The position numbers and the translations under genes are program-made. Below, one piece after another: positions 8,672 to 18,299 of a stretch of 64,000 nt of DNA. The notes under the pieces were generated by a model. The model was given only the letters and a program-made list of their open reading frames with translations. It made no database searches and was not told the origin of the DNA. Numbering within the stretch: the stretch's first letter is position 1; each line of letters starts with the position of its first letter. The stretch comes from a bacterium (lineage in GTDB: Bacteria; Gemmatimonadota; Gemmatimonadetes; Longimicrobiales; RSA9): assembly GCA_003242735.1 (NCBI GenBank), contig QGVH01000017.1, forward strand, positions 24,287 to 88,286, read 5' to 3'.

Positions 8672-9739
8672 ATGCGCTACATCGGCAACAAGACCCGTCT
8701 CCTGGGTTTCATCAACGGCGTCCTGACCCGGCGCGGCATCCACGGGGGCCTCGCCGTCGACCCCTTCACCGGAACCGCCAGCGTCGCGCGGGCCCTCAAG
8801 CGCCGGGGCTTCCGCGTGATCGCGGCCGACGTGATGGAGTACGCGTACGTCTTCGGCCGCGCCTACGTCGAGGTGTCCAGCGAGCCCGACTTCTCCCGGC
8901 TCGCCCCGGTGCTGGACGGCGCGCCGCCCACCCTCGAGGGCGTCATCGCCTACCTCAACCGGCTGCCGCCCGAGCCCGGGTTCATCCACGAGCAGTTCTC
9001 GCCCGAGGGCGCAGGCGGCGCCGTCTACGGCCGCCGCTACTTCACTCCCGAGAACGCCGCCCGCATCGACGCCATCCGCGCCACGCTCCACCGCTGGCGC
9101 ACGGCTGACCTGCTGGACGACGACGGCTACCACGTCCTGCTCGCGGCACTCCTCGAGGCGGCCGATCGCGTGGCCAACACCACCGGCGTCTACGCTGCCT
9201 TCGTCAAATCCTGGCAGCCCAACGCCCTCCGCCCGCTCCGGCTGGAGCCGCCCCCCCTGCTGCCCGGCAACGGCTGTCGCGCCGTCCGGAGCGAGGCGCT
9301 CGAGCTCGTGCGCGACCTGCCGCCCTTCGACCTGCTCTACCTCGATCCGCCGTACAACACGCGCCAGTATCCGGGCTACTACCACATCCCGGAACTGATC
9401 GCCATCGGCTGGTTCGACGAGCGGCCCACCCTGCGCGGCAAGACGGGCCTGCTCCCCGACGCCGACAAGCGCAGCGATTGGGCCCGCCGCGGACGCTGCG
9501 AGGAGGCCCTCGCCACCCTCGTCGCGACCGCCCGGTGGCGCCACCTCGTGATGAGCTACAACACGGAAGGCATCATCCCGGAGTCCACCATCGAACGCAT
9601 CCTCAAAGAGTGCGGCCGCGCCTCCACCTACCGGCGCTACCAACGCACCTACCGCCGCTACCGCTCGGATGCCGATGGCGTGAACCGCCGGTACCGCGGC
9701 GACGTGGTCCAGGAATACCTGTACTGCGTCGACCGCTGA
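8672..9739 (+). CDS. D12-class N6-adenine DNA methyltransferase
   Basis: 355 residues. MRYIGNKTRLLGFI is the typical N-terminus of Dam-like class D12 enzymes. The AdoMet loop is DPFTGTASVA (about 30-39) and the catalytic motif is DPPY (about 226-229) followed by NTRQYPGYYHIPELIA. SYNTEGII near residue 295 is also typical. It would methylate adenine in a specific DNA sequence. No restriction endonuclease lies next to it, so it may be an orphan regulatory methyltransferase or a relic of a restriction-modification pair. Flanking genes are unrelated and on the opposite strand. Confidence 0.88.
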   Translation: MRYIGNKTRLLGFINGVLTRRGIHGGLAVDPFTGTASVARALKRRGFRVIAADVMEYAYVFGRAYVEVSSEPDFSRLAPVLDGAPPTLEGVIAYLNRLPPEPGFIHEQFSPEGAGGAVYGRRYFTPENAARIDAIRATLHRWRTADLLDDDGYHVLLAALLEAADRVANTTGVYAAFVKSWQPNALRPLRLEPPPLLPGNGCRAVRSEALELVRDLPPFDLLYLDPPYNTRQYPGYYHIPELIAIGWFDERPTLRGKTGLLPDADKRSDWARRGRCEEALATLVATARWRHLVMSYNTEGIIPESTIERILKECGRASTYRRYQRTYRRYRSDADGVNRRYRGDVVQEYLYCVDR

Positions 9740-9906
9740 GCCCGCCCCTCCGCCAGACGGAGAACGACCAACGACCGGCCGGGCCGGGAGGATGCGTTCG
9801 GCATCTCACGTGACCGCGCCTCGCCCGGCCCGCCACGCTCCACGTGCGCCGTTGTTGGTCAATGGTTTTTCGATTATGCGTCAGCGAACGGCCCGCCGCA
9901 AGCCTT

Positions 9907-10284
9907 TCATCCCGCTCCGCCACGCCACGCCGCCCACGCAAGCACCAGCCAGCCCAGGATGAACGACGTGCCGCCGAACGGCGTGATCATGGCGATCCAG
10001 CGCGGCGCGCCGAAGCTCAGCCCATACAGACTGCCGCTGAACAGCACGATCCCCACCATGAACAGCACGCCCGCGGCCACGGCCGGCGCGCCCGGCCAGC
10101 GGTGCGCCGCCCACGCCGCCGCGATCAGCGCCAGCGCGTGGTACATCTGATAGCGCGCCGCGAGCTCGAGCGTCTCGAGCCGCTCCGCGGGGATCCGTGC
10201 CGCCGCCACGTGTGCGCCGAACGCACCCGCCGCCACCGACAGGCCTCCGAACAGCGCACCCACGACCAGGAAGAGTCGATCCAT
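9907..10284 (-). CDS. DUF423 (YgdD-like) inner-membrane protein
   Basis: 125 residues with four hydrophobic segments. Signatures of DUF423: LFLVVGALFGGLSVAAGAFGAH near the N-terminus, YQMYHALAL in the middle and FSGSLYGLSF followed by TPFGGTSFILGW. The family is widespread, four-pass and of unknown function. The ATG at 10284 gives the standard family length. It stands alone, divergent from the aminopeptidase gene. Confidence 0.85.
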   Translation of the reverse strand: MDRLFLVVGALFGGLSVAAGAFGAHVAAARIPAERLETLELAARYQMYHALALIAAAWAAHRWPGAPAVAAGVLFMVGIVLFSGSLYGLSFGAPRWIAMITPFGGTSFILGWLVLAWAAWRGGAG

Positions 10285-10452
10285 GGGCAACGCCCCGCTA
10301 CCGTGTCCGTTGTCCGGGAGAAGCGCCCGCAGTCTAGACCGCGCGGCCCGAGACGTCAAGCGGATGGCGTGCAACGCCTCGCACGCCGCCGACCCGGAAC
10401 CCGCCATCCCGCGCCGGGGTCTAAGCCGTCCGGACCCGAACCCCTGGCGTGC

Positions 10453-11514
10453 ATGATCCGCAAGTCGTTCCTGCTCTTGGTCCTGGCTGCGGTCGCCGCG
10501 ACCCTGCTCACGTGCTCTCCGGTCTACGTCCTGCGCGCAGGTATCGAGGAAGCCCGGATCCTGCGCCGCAGGACGCCCATCGAAGACATCATCCGCGACC
10601 CCGCGACCGATGCGGAGCGACGCCGCAAGCTGGAGCTCGTGCTCCAGGCGCGCAGCTTCGCCGCCAACGCCCTCGGCCTCGACGTCGGCGGCAGCTACAC
10701 CACCTACTCCTGGGTCGACCGCGACACCCTGGCGCTGGTGCTCTCCGCCGCGCGCAAGGACCGGTTCGAGCAGAAGACCTGGTGGTTCCCCATCGTGGGC
10801 CACGTCCCCTACAAGGGCTACTTCAACCCGAAATCCGCCCTCGCCGCCGCCGAGGAGCTCGAGCGGGAAGGGTACGACACCTACGTCCGCCCCACGTCCG
10901 CCTTCAGCACCCTGGGCTGGTTCGACGACCCGCTCCTCTCCACGCTGCTCCGGGCCGACGACGTGGACCTCGTCTCCACCGTCATCCACGAGCTCGCGCA
11001 CAACACCCTCTTCGTGCCGAGCCAGGTCGCCTTCAACGAGAGCTTCGCCAGCTTCGTCGGCGATCGCGGCGCCATCGCCTTCTTCTGCGGGATCGAGGGC
11101 GACGACGGGCGCCGCTGCCGCATCGCGCAGGACCGCTGGGCGGACAACCTGCTCTTCGCGAGCTTCCTCCAGGACCTGATCGCACGCCTCGAGGAGCTCT
11201 ACGCCCGCACCGACCTCCCCCGCGACTCGATCCTCGCCCGCCGCGAGGTCATCTTCCAGGACGCCCGGGACCGCTTCCGGACCGAGATCCAGCCGGCGTT
11301 CCGCAGCTACACCTTCAGCAGCTTCCTCACGACGCCGCTCAACAACGCCACCCTCATCGCGCGCCGGCTCTACTACGACCGCCTCCACCTCTTCGAGGCC
11401 GCCTTCGAGCGCCACGGCCGCGACCTGCCCGCCACCATCCGGGCCATCGCCGCCGCCGCCGCCGCGGAGCGGGCGGACCCCTACGGCGCGCTGGACCGCA
11501 TGACGGCGCCCTGA
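10453..11514 (+). CDS. Putative zinc aminopeptidase (COG4324, DUF2265 type)
   Basis: 353 residues beginning with a lipoprotein-like signal (LLLVLAAVAATLLTCSPVYVL). The zinc-binding HELAH lies at about 179-183, with a downstream glutamate in FNESFASFVGDRG (about 196) as the third ligand, a gluzincin arrangement. Family landmarks GYFNPKSALAAAEELEREGYDTYVRP and AFSTLGWFDDPL identify the aminopeptidase family often found in the envelope of diderm bacteria. The substrate is unknown. It is a single gene; the following iron ABC operon has its own promoter. Confidence 0.8.
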   Translation: MIRKSFLLLVLAAVAATLLTCSPVYVLRAGIEEARILRRRTPIEDIIRDPATDAERRRKLELVLQARSFAANALGLDVGGSYTTYSWVDRDTLALVLSAARKDRFEQKTWWFPIVGHVPYKGYFNPKSALAAAEELEREGYDTYVRPTSAFSTLGWFDDPLLSTLLRADDVDLVSTVIHELAHNTLFVPSQVAFNESFASFVGDRGAIAFFCGIEGDDGRRCRIAQDRWADNLLFASFLQDLIARLEELYARTDLPRDSILARREVIFQDARDRFRTEIQPAFRSYTFSSFLTTPLNNATLIARRLYYDRLHLFEAAFERHGRDLPATIRAIAAAAAAERADPYGALDRMTAP

Positions 11515-11582
11515 GGCCCGAGGCCGGATCCCGCCCCGATCTCGGGGGCCGCGGCCACAGCCCGCCGGTCCCTGTACGGCCC

Positions 11583-11612
11583 TTGACACCGCGGGCGGCC
11601 GCCCGGTACCTT
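11583..11612 (+). promoter_or_regulatory. Sigma70-type promoter of the iron ABC operon
   Basis: TTGACA (11583-11588), an 18-bp spacer and TACCTT (11607-11612). Transcription would start near 11619, directly in front of the Fur-like dyad and about 40 bases before the GTG start of the binding protein. Confidence 0.6.
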
Positions 11613-11620
11613 GGTTGCAC

Positions 11621-11637
11621 TTGAGAATCGTTCTCAA
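11621..11637. promoter_or_regulatory. Fur-like iron box
   Basis: TTGAGAATCGTTCTCAA: 7-bp inverted arms around a 3-bp centre, very close to the common Fur site TGAGAATCATTCTCA. It covers the likely start site of the iron ABC operon, where a bound repressor would block transcription when iron is plentiful. Confidence 0.7.
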
Positions 11638-11657
11638 CCTCAACCCTGCCTCCGAAC

Positions 11658-12713
11658 GTGACCAGGAAGATCGCGAGACCCGGCTACGCCGCCGCCCTGC
11701 TCCTCCTCGCCGCGTGCGGCGCCGAGGCGCCGCGCCCCGAGGCCGAGGGGGCCGATCCGGGCGGCGTCGTCAACGTCTATTCACACCGGCACTACGAGTC
11801 CGATCAGCAGCTCTTCCAACGCTTCACGGAGCTGACGGGGATCGAGGTGAAGGTCGTCTCCGCCTCGGCGGACGAGCTGATCACGCGTCTGGAGGCGGAG
11901 GGCGCCGCCTCGCCGGCGGACGTCCTGATCACGGTGGACGCCGGCCGGCTCCATCGCGCCAAGGAGCGTGGGCTGCTCCAGCCGATCGACTCCGAGGTGC
12001 TCCGCGCCAACGTGCCGGCGCACCTGCGCGACCCGGAGGGCTACTGGTTCGGCCTGACGAAGCGCGCGCGGGTGATCGTCTACGCCAAGGACCGGGTCCG
12101 GCCGGAGGAGTTGAAGAGCTACCTGGACCTCGCGGACGAGCGCTGGAAGGGCCGGCTGCTGGTGCGCTCGTCGGAGAACGTCTACAACCAGTCGCTGCTG
12201 GCCTCGATCATCGCCAACGAAGGCGAGGCGAAGGCGCGGGAGTGGGCGGCGGCGATGGTCCGCAACATGGCGCGGCCGCCGAGCGGCTCGGACACCGACC
12301 AGGCGAAGGCGGTGGCGGCGGGGATCGGCGACGTCGCCGTCGTGAACACCTACTACGTGGCGCGGCTGATCGCGTCGTCCGATCCCGAGGAGCGGCGCGT
12401 GGGTGAGCAGCTCGGCGTGGTCTTCCCCGAGCAGGACGGTCGCGGCGCGCACGTCAACGTGAGCGGCGCCGGCGTGACGCGGCACGCGCCGAACCGCGCC
12501 AACGCGATCCGGCTGCTGGAGTTCCTCTCGAGCGACGAAGCGCAGCGCATCTTCGCGGAGGCGAACCACGAGTACCCGGTCAAGCCGGGCGTCGAGGCGT
12601 CCGCGGTGCTGCGTGAGTGGGGCGAGTTCAAGGCCGACACGCTGAACCTCGCGGTGCTCGGCGAGCTGAACTCCGCGGCCGTGCGCATCTTCGACGAGGT
12701 GGGCTGGCGGTGA
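11658..12713 (+). CDS. Periplasmic iron(III) ABC transporter substrate-binding lipoprotein
   Basis: 351 residues. Lipobox LAAC at residues 17-20, then a type II periplasmic binding fold opening with VVNVYSHRHYESDQQL and containing LTGIEVKVV, PADVLITVDAGRL and GYWFGLTKRARVIVYAKD, the FbpA/FutA pattern. The tyrosine pair in NTYYVARL (about 232-233) matches the phenolate iron ligands of this family. GTG start. The stop overlaps the GTG of the permease gene. The Fur-like box upstream supports ferric iron as substrate; related families bind thiamine or phosphonates. Confidence 0.85.
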   Translation: MTRKIARPGYAAALLLLAACGAEAPRPEAEGADPGGVVNVYSHRHYESDQQLFQRFTELTGIEVKVVSASADELITRLEAEGAASPADVLITVDAGRLHRAKERGLLQPIDSEVLRANVPAHLRDPEGYWFGLTKRARVIVYAKDRVRPEELKSYLDLADERWKGRLLVRSSENVYNQSLLASIIANEGEAKAREWAAAMVRNMARPPSGSDTDQAKAVAAGIGDVAVVNTYYVARLIASSDPEERRVGEQLGVVFPEQDGRGAHVNVSGAGVTRHAPNRANAIRLLEFLSSDEAQRIFAEANHEYPVKPGVEASAVLREWGEFKADTLNLAVLGELNSAAVRIFDEVGWR

Positions 12714-14464
12714 TCCCGGCGGCGGCGTCGGCCCCTGCGCCAGCGGCGCCGAGCGGCGTCGCCGTTCCCGAGCGGCGGCCCGGGCCCGCGGTCGTACCGG
12801 CCTTGCGCCGGCCGCTGTCCATCCGCGTGCCGCGGTTCCGGCTGGCCTGGAACCCGTGGACGCTGGCCGCCGCGCTCATCGCGGTGGCGCTCTGGGTGCC
12901 GATCCTGATGGTCGCCCGAGGCGTGCTGGAGCCGGCGGGCGAGACGTGGGCGCATCTGGCGCGCACGGTGCTGCCCGGCTACGCGGCGACCTCCATCGTG
13001 CTGGCCGCGGCCGCCGGCGCCCTCGCCCTCGTGGTGGGTGCGGGGACGGCGTGGCTCGTGGCCGCATGTGCCTTCCCCGGGCGCCGGTTCTTCGAATGGG
13101 CGCTGGTGCTGCCGCTCTCCGTTCCCGCCTACGTGGCGGCGTACACCTACGCCGGCATGCTCGACGTCGCGGGTCCGGTCCAGCGCGTGATCCGCACGCT
13201 CTTCCCTTCCCTCGCCGACCGGTTCCTCCACGTGGAGGTCGCGGGGCTCGGCGTGGCGATCCTGATCTTCGCCGGCGTGCTGTACCCGTACGTCTACGTG
13301 GCCGCGCGCGCGTCGTTCCTGCGGCAGTCGCGCACGGCGCTCGAGGCATCCCGGGTGCTGGGCCGTTCGGCCGCGAGCACGTTCTTCCGCGTCGCGTTGC
13401 CGCTCGCCCGGCCCGCGCTCGTCGCCGGCGCCAGTCTGGTCGTCCTCGAAGTCCTGAACGACTACGGCGCGGTCAAGTACCTCGGCGTCTCGACGTTCAC
13501 GACCGGCATCTTCCGCGCGTGGTTCGGCCTCGGGGACCTCGACGCGGCGATCCGGCTGGCGGCGTTCCTGCTGCTCGTGGTGTTCGCGGTCCTCACCCTC
13601 GAGCGGCTGCAGCGCGGCCGCCGGAGCGTCGCGCCATCCGCCGAGATGGAGCGGCCGCTGGAGCCGTACCGCCTGCGGGGCTGGGCGGCGGCGGCGGCGT
13701 TCACGGCATGCGCGGTTCCCGTGCTCTTCGGCTTCCTGATCCCGGTCGCGCAGCTCGTCTACTGGGCGGCGCGGACCGCGCCCCGCGTGGTGGACGCCGA
13801 GTTCGTGGCGATGCTCGCCAGGAGCTTCGCCCTGGCGCTCGGCGCCGCGGCGCTCGTCGTGGCGCTGGCGGTGGTGATCGCGTATGCGGCGCGCCTCGGC
13901 CGCTCCGCGTTGGTGCGCGGCATCGCCCGGGTCGCCGTGCTGGGCTACGCGGTGCCCGGCGCCGTGATCGCCGTCGGCGTGCTCGTGCCGCTCGGCGCGC
14001 TGGACCGCGCACTCGGCAGCATCGTCCAGGCGATCACCGGCGCTTCGCCGGGGCTGGTGATCGGCGGCACCGTACTGGCGCTGATCTACGCCTACTCGGT
14101 TCGCTACCTCGCGGTCGCGTACCTGCCCGTCGAGGCGGGGTTCGAGCGCGAGTGCCGCGGGCTGGATGAGGCCTCGCGCTGCCTCGGCGTCCCGCCGCTC
14201 GCCACCCTGCGCCGCGTCGGTCTGCCGCTCATGCGCGGCGTGCTCGCCGGCGCGCTGATCCTCGTCTTCGTGGACGTGCTCAAGGAGCTGCCGCTCACCC
14301 TGGTGCTGCGGCCGTTCGACTTCGACACGCTCGCCACGCGCGCGTACCAGCTCGCCTCGGATGAGCAGGTCGCGGAGTCGGCCAACGCGGCGCTGGTGCT
14401 GATCGCCGTGAGTGTGCCGGCGATCATCGGCGTCAACCGCCTCCTCGGGAGGGCGCGGCCTTGA
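12710..14464 (+). CDS. Iron(III) ABC transporter permease, duplicated (FbpB type)
   Basis: 584 residues in about 12 membrane segments forming two BPD_transp domains. Each half has its ATPase-docking loop: EASRVLGRSAASTFFRVALPL (about 230) and EASRCLGVPPLATLRRVGLPL (about 490), a duplicated permease typical of FbpB/FutB importers. The GTG start overlaps the stop of the binding protein and the stop overlaps the TTG of the ATPase, so all three are co-translated. An Ala/Pro-rich cytoplasmic tail of about 40 residues precedes the first membrane segment. Confidence 0.88.
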   Translation: MIPAAASAPAPAAPSGVAVPERRPGPAVVPALRRPLSIRVPRFRLAWNPWTLAAALIAVALWVPILMVARGVLEPAGETWAHLARTVLPGYAATSIVLAAAAGALALVVGAGTAWLVAACAFPGRRFFEWALVLPLSVPAYVAAYTYAGMLDVAGPVQRVIRTLFPSLADRFLHVEVAGLGVAILIFAGVLYPYVYVAARASFLRQSRTALEASRVLGRSAASTFFRVALPLARPALVAGASLVVLEVLNDYGAVKYLGVSTFTTGIFRAWFGLGDLDAAIRLAAFLLLVVFAVLTLERLQRGRRSVAPSAEMERPLEPYRLRGWAAAAAFTACAVPVLFGFLIPVAQLVYWAARTAPRVVDAEFVAMLARSFALALGAAALVVALAVVIAYAARLGRSALVRGIARVAVLGYAVPGAVIAVGVLVPLGALDRALGSIVQAITGASPGLVIGGTVLALIYAYSVRYLAVAYLPVEAGFERECRGLDEASRCLGVPPLATLRRVGLPLMRGVLAGALILVFVDVLKELPLTLVLRPFDFDTLATRAYQLASDEQVAESANAALVLIAVSVPAIIGVNRLLGRARP

Positions 14465-15549
14465 GCGCCCTCGAACTCCGTGGGCTGACCAAGCGCTACC
14501 CCGGCGCGGACCGGGACGCGCTGCGCAACGTCTCGCTGCGGGTCGAGGCGGGCGAGATCGTGGGGCTGGTGGGCGGGAGCGGCGCGGGCAAGTCCACGCT
14601 GCTGCGGCTCATTGCCGGGCTCGAGACGCCCACCTCGGGCGCGATCCTCATCGGCGGCCGCGTCGTCTACGACGGCACGCGCTCGGTGCCGCCCGAGCGC
14701 CGCGGCGTCGGCCTCGTCTTCCAGGACTACGCGCTGTTCCCGCACCTCACGGTGGAGGCGAACGTGGGCTTCGGGCTCCACCGCCTGCCCCGCCACCGCC
14801 GCCGGGAGCGCGTGCGCGAGGTGCTCGAACTCGTGGGGCTCGCCGACCTGGCCGGCCGCTACCCGCACCAGCTCTCGGGCGGCCAGCAGCAGCGCGCCGC
14901 GCTGGCGCGCGCCCTCGCGCCGGAACCCGCGGTGCTGCTCCTCGACGAGCCGTTCAGCAACCTGGACGCCCTGCTCAAGCCGGCGCTGCGGGACGAGCTC
15001 GGCCGCATCCTGCGCCGCGCCGGGACGACCACCCTCGTCGTCGTCCACGACCAGGAGGACGTCGTCTCCCTCGCCGACCGGGTCGCGATCCTGCGCGACG
15101 GCGGGCTGTGGCAGGTCGGCGCGCCGCGCGAGGTCTTCGCAGCCCCCCGGGACGACTACGTCGCCCGCCTGTTCGGCACCACCAACTTCGTGCGCGCCGT
15201 CGTCGAGAACGGCATGCTCCGCACGCCGCTCGGCCCCGTCGCGACGCCGCCCGCCGCCCTCGGCCGCGACGTCGTCACCCTCTCGATCCGGCCGTACGAC
15301 GTCCTCATCGGCCAGGCCGACGAGCCCGGCGTGCCGGCGACCGTCCGCCGCGTCGCGTTCCGCGCCGGCTTCGATGAGGTCGAGCTCGTCACCGCCTCCC
15401 CAGAGCACGGCAGCGCCACCGTCACGGCCCACGTGCCCCCGGGACTCACCCTCGCGCCGGGCGACGTCGTCCGGATCCGCATCCGGCCCGGCGCCGTGCA
15501 GGTCGTGGGGCTGCCGGGGCCCGACGACCCCGCCGCGCCCACGGGTTGA
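14461..15549 (+). CDS. Iron(III) ABC transporter ATP-binding protein (FbpC type)
   Basis: 362 residues. Walker [10 protein letters not shown] (38-46), signature [15 protein letters not shown] (about 138), Walker [12 protein letters not shown] (about 159) and the H-loop in [10 protein letters not shown]-terminal TOBE-type region (about 245-355) is typical of the FbpC/PotA/MalK group. TTG start overlapping the permease stop (TTGA). It powers the importer with the two preceding genes. Confidence 0.88.
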   Translation: MSALELRGLTKRYPGADRDALRNVSLRVEAGEIVGLVGGSGAGKSTLLRLIAGLETPTSGAILIGGRVVYDGTRSVPPERRGVGLVFQDYALFPHLTVEANVGFGLHRLPRHRRRERVREVLELVGLADLAGRYPHQLSGGQQQRAALARALAPEPAVLLLDEPFSNLDALLKPALRDELGRILRRAGTTTLVVVHDQEDVVSLADRVAILRDGGLWQVGAPREVFAAPRDDYVARLFGTTNFVRAVVENGMLRTPLGPVATPPAALGRDVVTLSIRPYDVLIGQADEPGVPATVRRVAFRAGFDEVELVTASPEHGSATVTAHVPPGLTLAPGDVVRIRIRPGAVQVVGLPGPDDPAAPTG

Positions 15550-15584
15550 GCCCCGCGCCAACCCCGCCCGACCGGCCCGCCCCC

Positions 15585-15613
15585 TCCAATTCCCGCGCCA
15601 CAGCCATTATATT
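15585..15613 (+). promoter_or_regulatory. Possible leuS promoter
   Basis: A TATATT hexamer (15608-15613) stands out in GC-rich DNA 35 bases before leuS. The same -10 form appears at the tRNA array. The -35 candidate TCCAAT at 17 bp is weak. Confidence 0.3.
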
Positions 15614-15648
15614 CGGAAGTTTGGTTCGTACCCGAACACCGACGCACC

Positions 15649-18168
15649 ATGAGCGAGAACCGCACGGCGTACAACCCCGCCGCGATCGAGGAGAAGTGGC
15701 AGCGGCGCTGGGCGGAGCGAGGGACCAACACCTTCACCGACGAGGACCTGGCGCGCGCCGAACGCCCGTTCTACAACCTCATGATGTTCCCCTACCCCTC
15801 CGCCGAGGGGCTCCACGTGGGCAACATCTACGCGTTCACGGGCGCGGACATCTACGGACGCTGGAAGCGCCTCCAGGGCTACGACGTCTTCGAGCCCATC
15901 GGCTTCGATGCTTTCGGCATCCACTCCGAGAACTACGCGCTCAAGGTCGGCACGCACCCGATGGAGCTGATCCCGCGCAACATCCAGAACTTCACGCGGC
16001 AGCTCAAGCGCATCGGGGCGATGTACGACTGGAACCACACGGTCGACACCACCGACCCGCGCTACTACAAGTGGACGCAGTGGCTCTTCATCAAGCTCTT
16101 CAAGGCGGGGCTCGTCGAGCGGCGTAAGGCGCCCGTCAACTGGTGCCCGAGCTGCCACACGGTGCTCGCCAACGAGCAGGTGGTCGCCGGCGAGTGCGAG
16201 CGCTGCGGCACGCCCGTCGAGCAGCGCTTCCTGGAGCAGTGGTTCTTCAAGATCACGAAGTACGCCCAGCGGCTGCTCGACAACCTCTCCTGGATCGATT
16301 GGTCGGAGACCACCAAGCGCGCCCAGGAGAACTGGATCGGCCGGAGCGAGGGCGCCGAGATCTCCTTCCCGATCGCGCGGCGCCGCGTTGCCCCGGACCG
16401 TCACGAGCCGGCGCAGCTCCACGCCGAGCGCCCCGTGATCCGCGTTTTCACCACGCGGCCGGACACGATCTTCGGCGCGACCTTCATGGTCCTCGCGCCG
16501 GAGCACCCGCTGGTGGACCAGGTCACGACGGACGAGCAACGCGCCGCGGTGGACGAGTACCGCCGCCGCGTCGCCTCCTTCGACCTCGTCACGCGCAAGA
16601 AGACGGACAAGGAGAAGACCGGCGTCTTCACCGGCGGCTACGCCATCAACCCGGCGACAGGCGAGGAGATCCCGATCTGGATCGCGGACTACGTGCTGAT
16701 GGAGTACGGCACGGGCGCGATCATGGCGGTGCCGGGCCACGACGAGCGCGACTTCGAGTTCGCCGAGAAGTTCTCGCTGCCCATCCGGCGCGTGATCGCC
16801 GGTGAAGGCGACCACGAGGGAACGCCGCTGCACCAGGCGTACGTCGGCCCGGGCGTGCTGGTCAACTCGGGGCAGTTCAACGGCATGTCCTCCGAGGAGG
16901 CCAAGCGAGCCATCACCGCCTGGCTCGCGGAGCGCGGCCTGGCCGAGGAGCGCGTTCAGTACCGGCTGCACGACTGGTGCGTCTCGCGGCAGCGCTACTG
17001 GGGGCCGCCGATCCCGATCATCTACTGCGACAAGTGTGGCGCCGTGCCGGTCCCCGAAGAGGACCTGCCCGTCGAGCTGCCGTACATCGAGAACTACAAG
17101 CCGGACGAGAGCGGCGTGAGCCCGCTCGCGCGCGTGGAGTCGTGGTACCGCGTGCCGTGTCCGCAGTGCGGCGCCGAGGCTCGGCGCGAGACGGACGTGA
17201 GCGACACGTTCCTGGACAGCGCCTGGTACTTCCTGCGCTACCCGTCGGCGAACCGGGATGACGTCCCGTTCGACCCCGAGCTGACGCGGAAGTGGCTGCC
17301 GGTGAACATGTACATCGGCGGCGAGGAGCACGCGGTCCTGCACCTGCTGTACAGCCGCTTCATCACGATGGCGTTGCACGACCTGGGACTGCTCCACTTC
17401 GAGGAGCCGTTCGCGACCTTCCGCAAGCACGGCCTGATCATCAAGGAAGGCGCGAAGATGTCCAAGAGTCGCGGCAACGTCGTGATCCCGGACGAGTACA
17501 TCGAGCAGTACGGCGCGGACACCTTCCGCACGTACCTGATGTTCCTCGGCCCGTACCAGGAGGGCGGCGACTTCCGCGACCAGGGGCTCCAGGGGCCGTA
17601 CGGCTTCCTGAGCCGGGTGTGGGACACCATCGTACCCGTCGAGGAGCTGGGCAACGAGCCGATCTCGGGCGAGCTGGAGCGCAAGCTGCACGCGACGATC
17701 AAGAAGGTCACGGAAGACATCGCCGCGCTGCGCTACAACACGGCGATCGCGGCGATGATGGAGTACCTGAACGCGGTCCGGGAGGGCGGCCGGCGTGCGA
17801 ACCGCGCGGAGGTCGAGCCGCTGGTCGTGCTGCTCGCGCCGTTCGCGCCGCACCTCGCCGAAGAGCTGTGGGAGCGGCTCGGCCACCCACAGAGCATCTT
17901 CGAGCGCGCCGAGAGCGTCGGCTTCGAACGGGTCGAGGGCGGCAACTGGCCGGTCTACGACCCGGCGAAGGCCACGACGGACACGGTCGAGTTCGTGGTA
18001 CAGGTCAACGGCAAGGTCCGGGCGCGCATCCCGGTGCGCCGCGGCATTACCGAGGACGAGGCGCGCGCCGCGGCGCTGGCGGACGAGAACGTGCAGCGCT
18101 TCGTGAACGGCGCGCCGGTCAAGAAGGTGATCTTCGTCCCGGACCGGCTGATCAACCTCGTCGTCTAG
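15649..18168 (+). CDS. leuS: Leucyl-tRNA synthetase
   Basis: 839 residues, the usual length. Charges tRNA-Leu in the cytoplasm. Class I signatures: HVGN (56-59, HIGH motif) in FPYPSAEGLHVGN and KMSKS (603-607) in KEGAKMSKSRGN. The editing domain is present (about 220-430, with TTRPDTIFG and GTGAIMAVPGHDERD). A zinc-ribbon-like pair CPSC...CERC lies near residues 165-185. The C-terminus ends in the usual VNGKVRARI and KVIFVPDRLINLVV. Two leucine tRNA genes lie downstream in the tRNA array. Followed by a hairpin. Confidence 0.97.
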   Translation: MSENRTAYNPAAIEEKWQRRWAERGTNTFTDEDLARAERPFYNLMMFPYPSAEGLHVGNIYAFTGADIYGRWKRLQGYDVFEPIGFDAFGIHSENYALKVGTHPMELIPRNIQNFTRQLKRIGAMYDWNHTVDTTDPRYYKWTQWLFIKLFKAGLVERRKAPVNWCPSCHTVLANEQVVAGECERCGTPVEQRFLEQWFFKITKYAQRLLDNLSWIDWSETTKRAQENWIGRSEGAEISFPIARRRVAPDRHEPAQLHAERPVIRVFTTRPDTIFGATFMVLAPEHPLVDQVTTDEQRAAVDEYRRRVASFDLVTRKKTDKEKTGVFTGGYAINPATGEEIPIWIADYVLMEYGTGAIMAVPGHDERDFEFAEKFSLPIRRVIAGEGDHEGTPLHQAYVGPGVLVNSGQFNGMSSEEAKRAITAWLAERGLAEERVQYRLHDWCVSRQRYWGPPIPIIYCDKCGAVPVPEEDLPVELPYIENYKPDESGVSPLARVESWYRVPCPQCGAEARRETDVSDTFLDSAWYFLRYPSANRDDVPFDPELTRKWLPVNMYIGGEEHAVLHLLYSRFITMALHDLGLLHFEEPFATFRKHGLIIKEGAKMSKSRGNVVIPDEYIEQYGADTFRTYLMFLGPYQEGGDFRDQGLQGPYGFLSRVWDTIVPVEELGNEPISGELERKLHATIKKVTEDIAALRYNTAIAAMMEYLNAVREGGRRANRAEVEPLVVLLAPFAPHLAEELWERLGHPQSIFERAESVGFERVEGGNWPVYDPAKATTDTVEFVVQVNGKVRARIPVRRGITEDEARAAALADENVQRFVNGAPVKKVIFVPDRLINLVV

Positions 18169-18178
18169 CGCGCCCGCG

Positions 18179-18200
18179 CGGCGACGGTGAGACGTCGCCG
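18179..18200 (+). terminator. Hairpin after leuS
   Basis: Perfect 8-bp arms CGGCGACG/CGTCGCCG around GTGAGA, starting 10 bases after the leuS stop. No U-run follows, so it may slow or end transcription only partly. Confidence 0.4.
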
Positions 18201-18299
18201 TGTGGGCGGCGCTCCGCGCCGCGCGGCACGCGTCTGCGCCGGGTCGGTCGACACCGGGGGCGGCTCGGTTCCAATCTTGAGCCCCCCGGGGCAGGGGCC

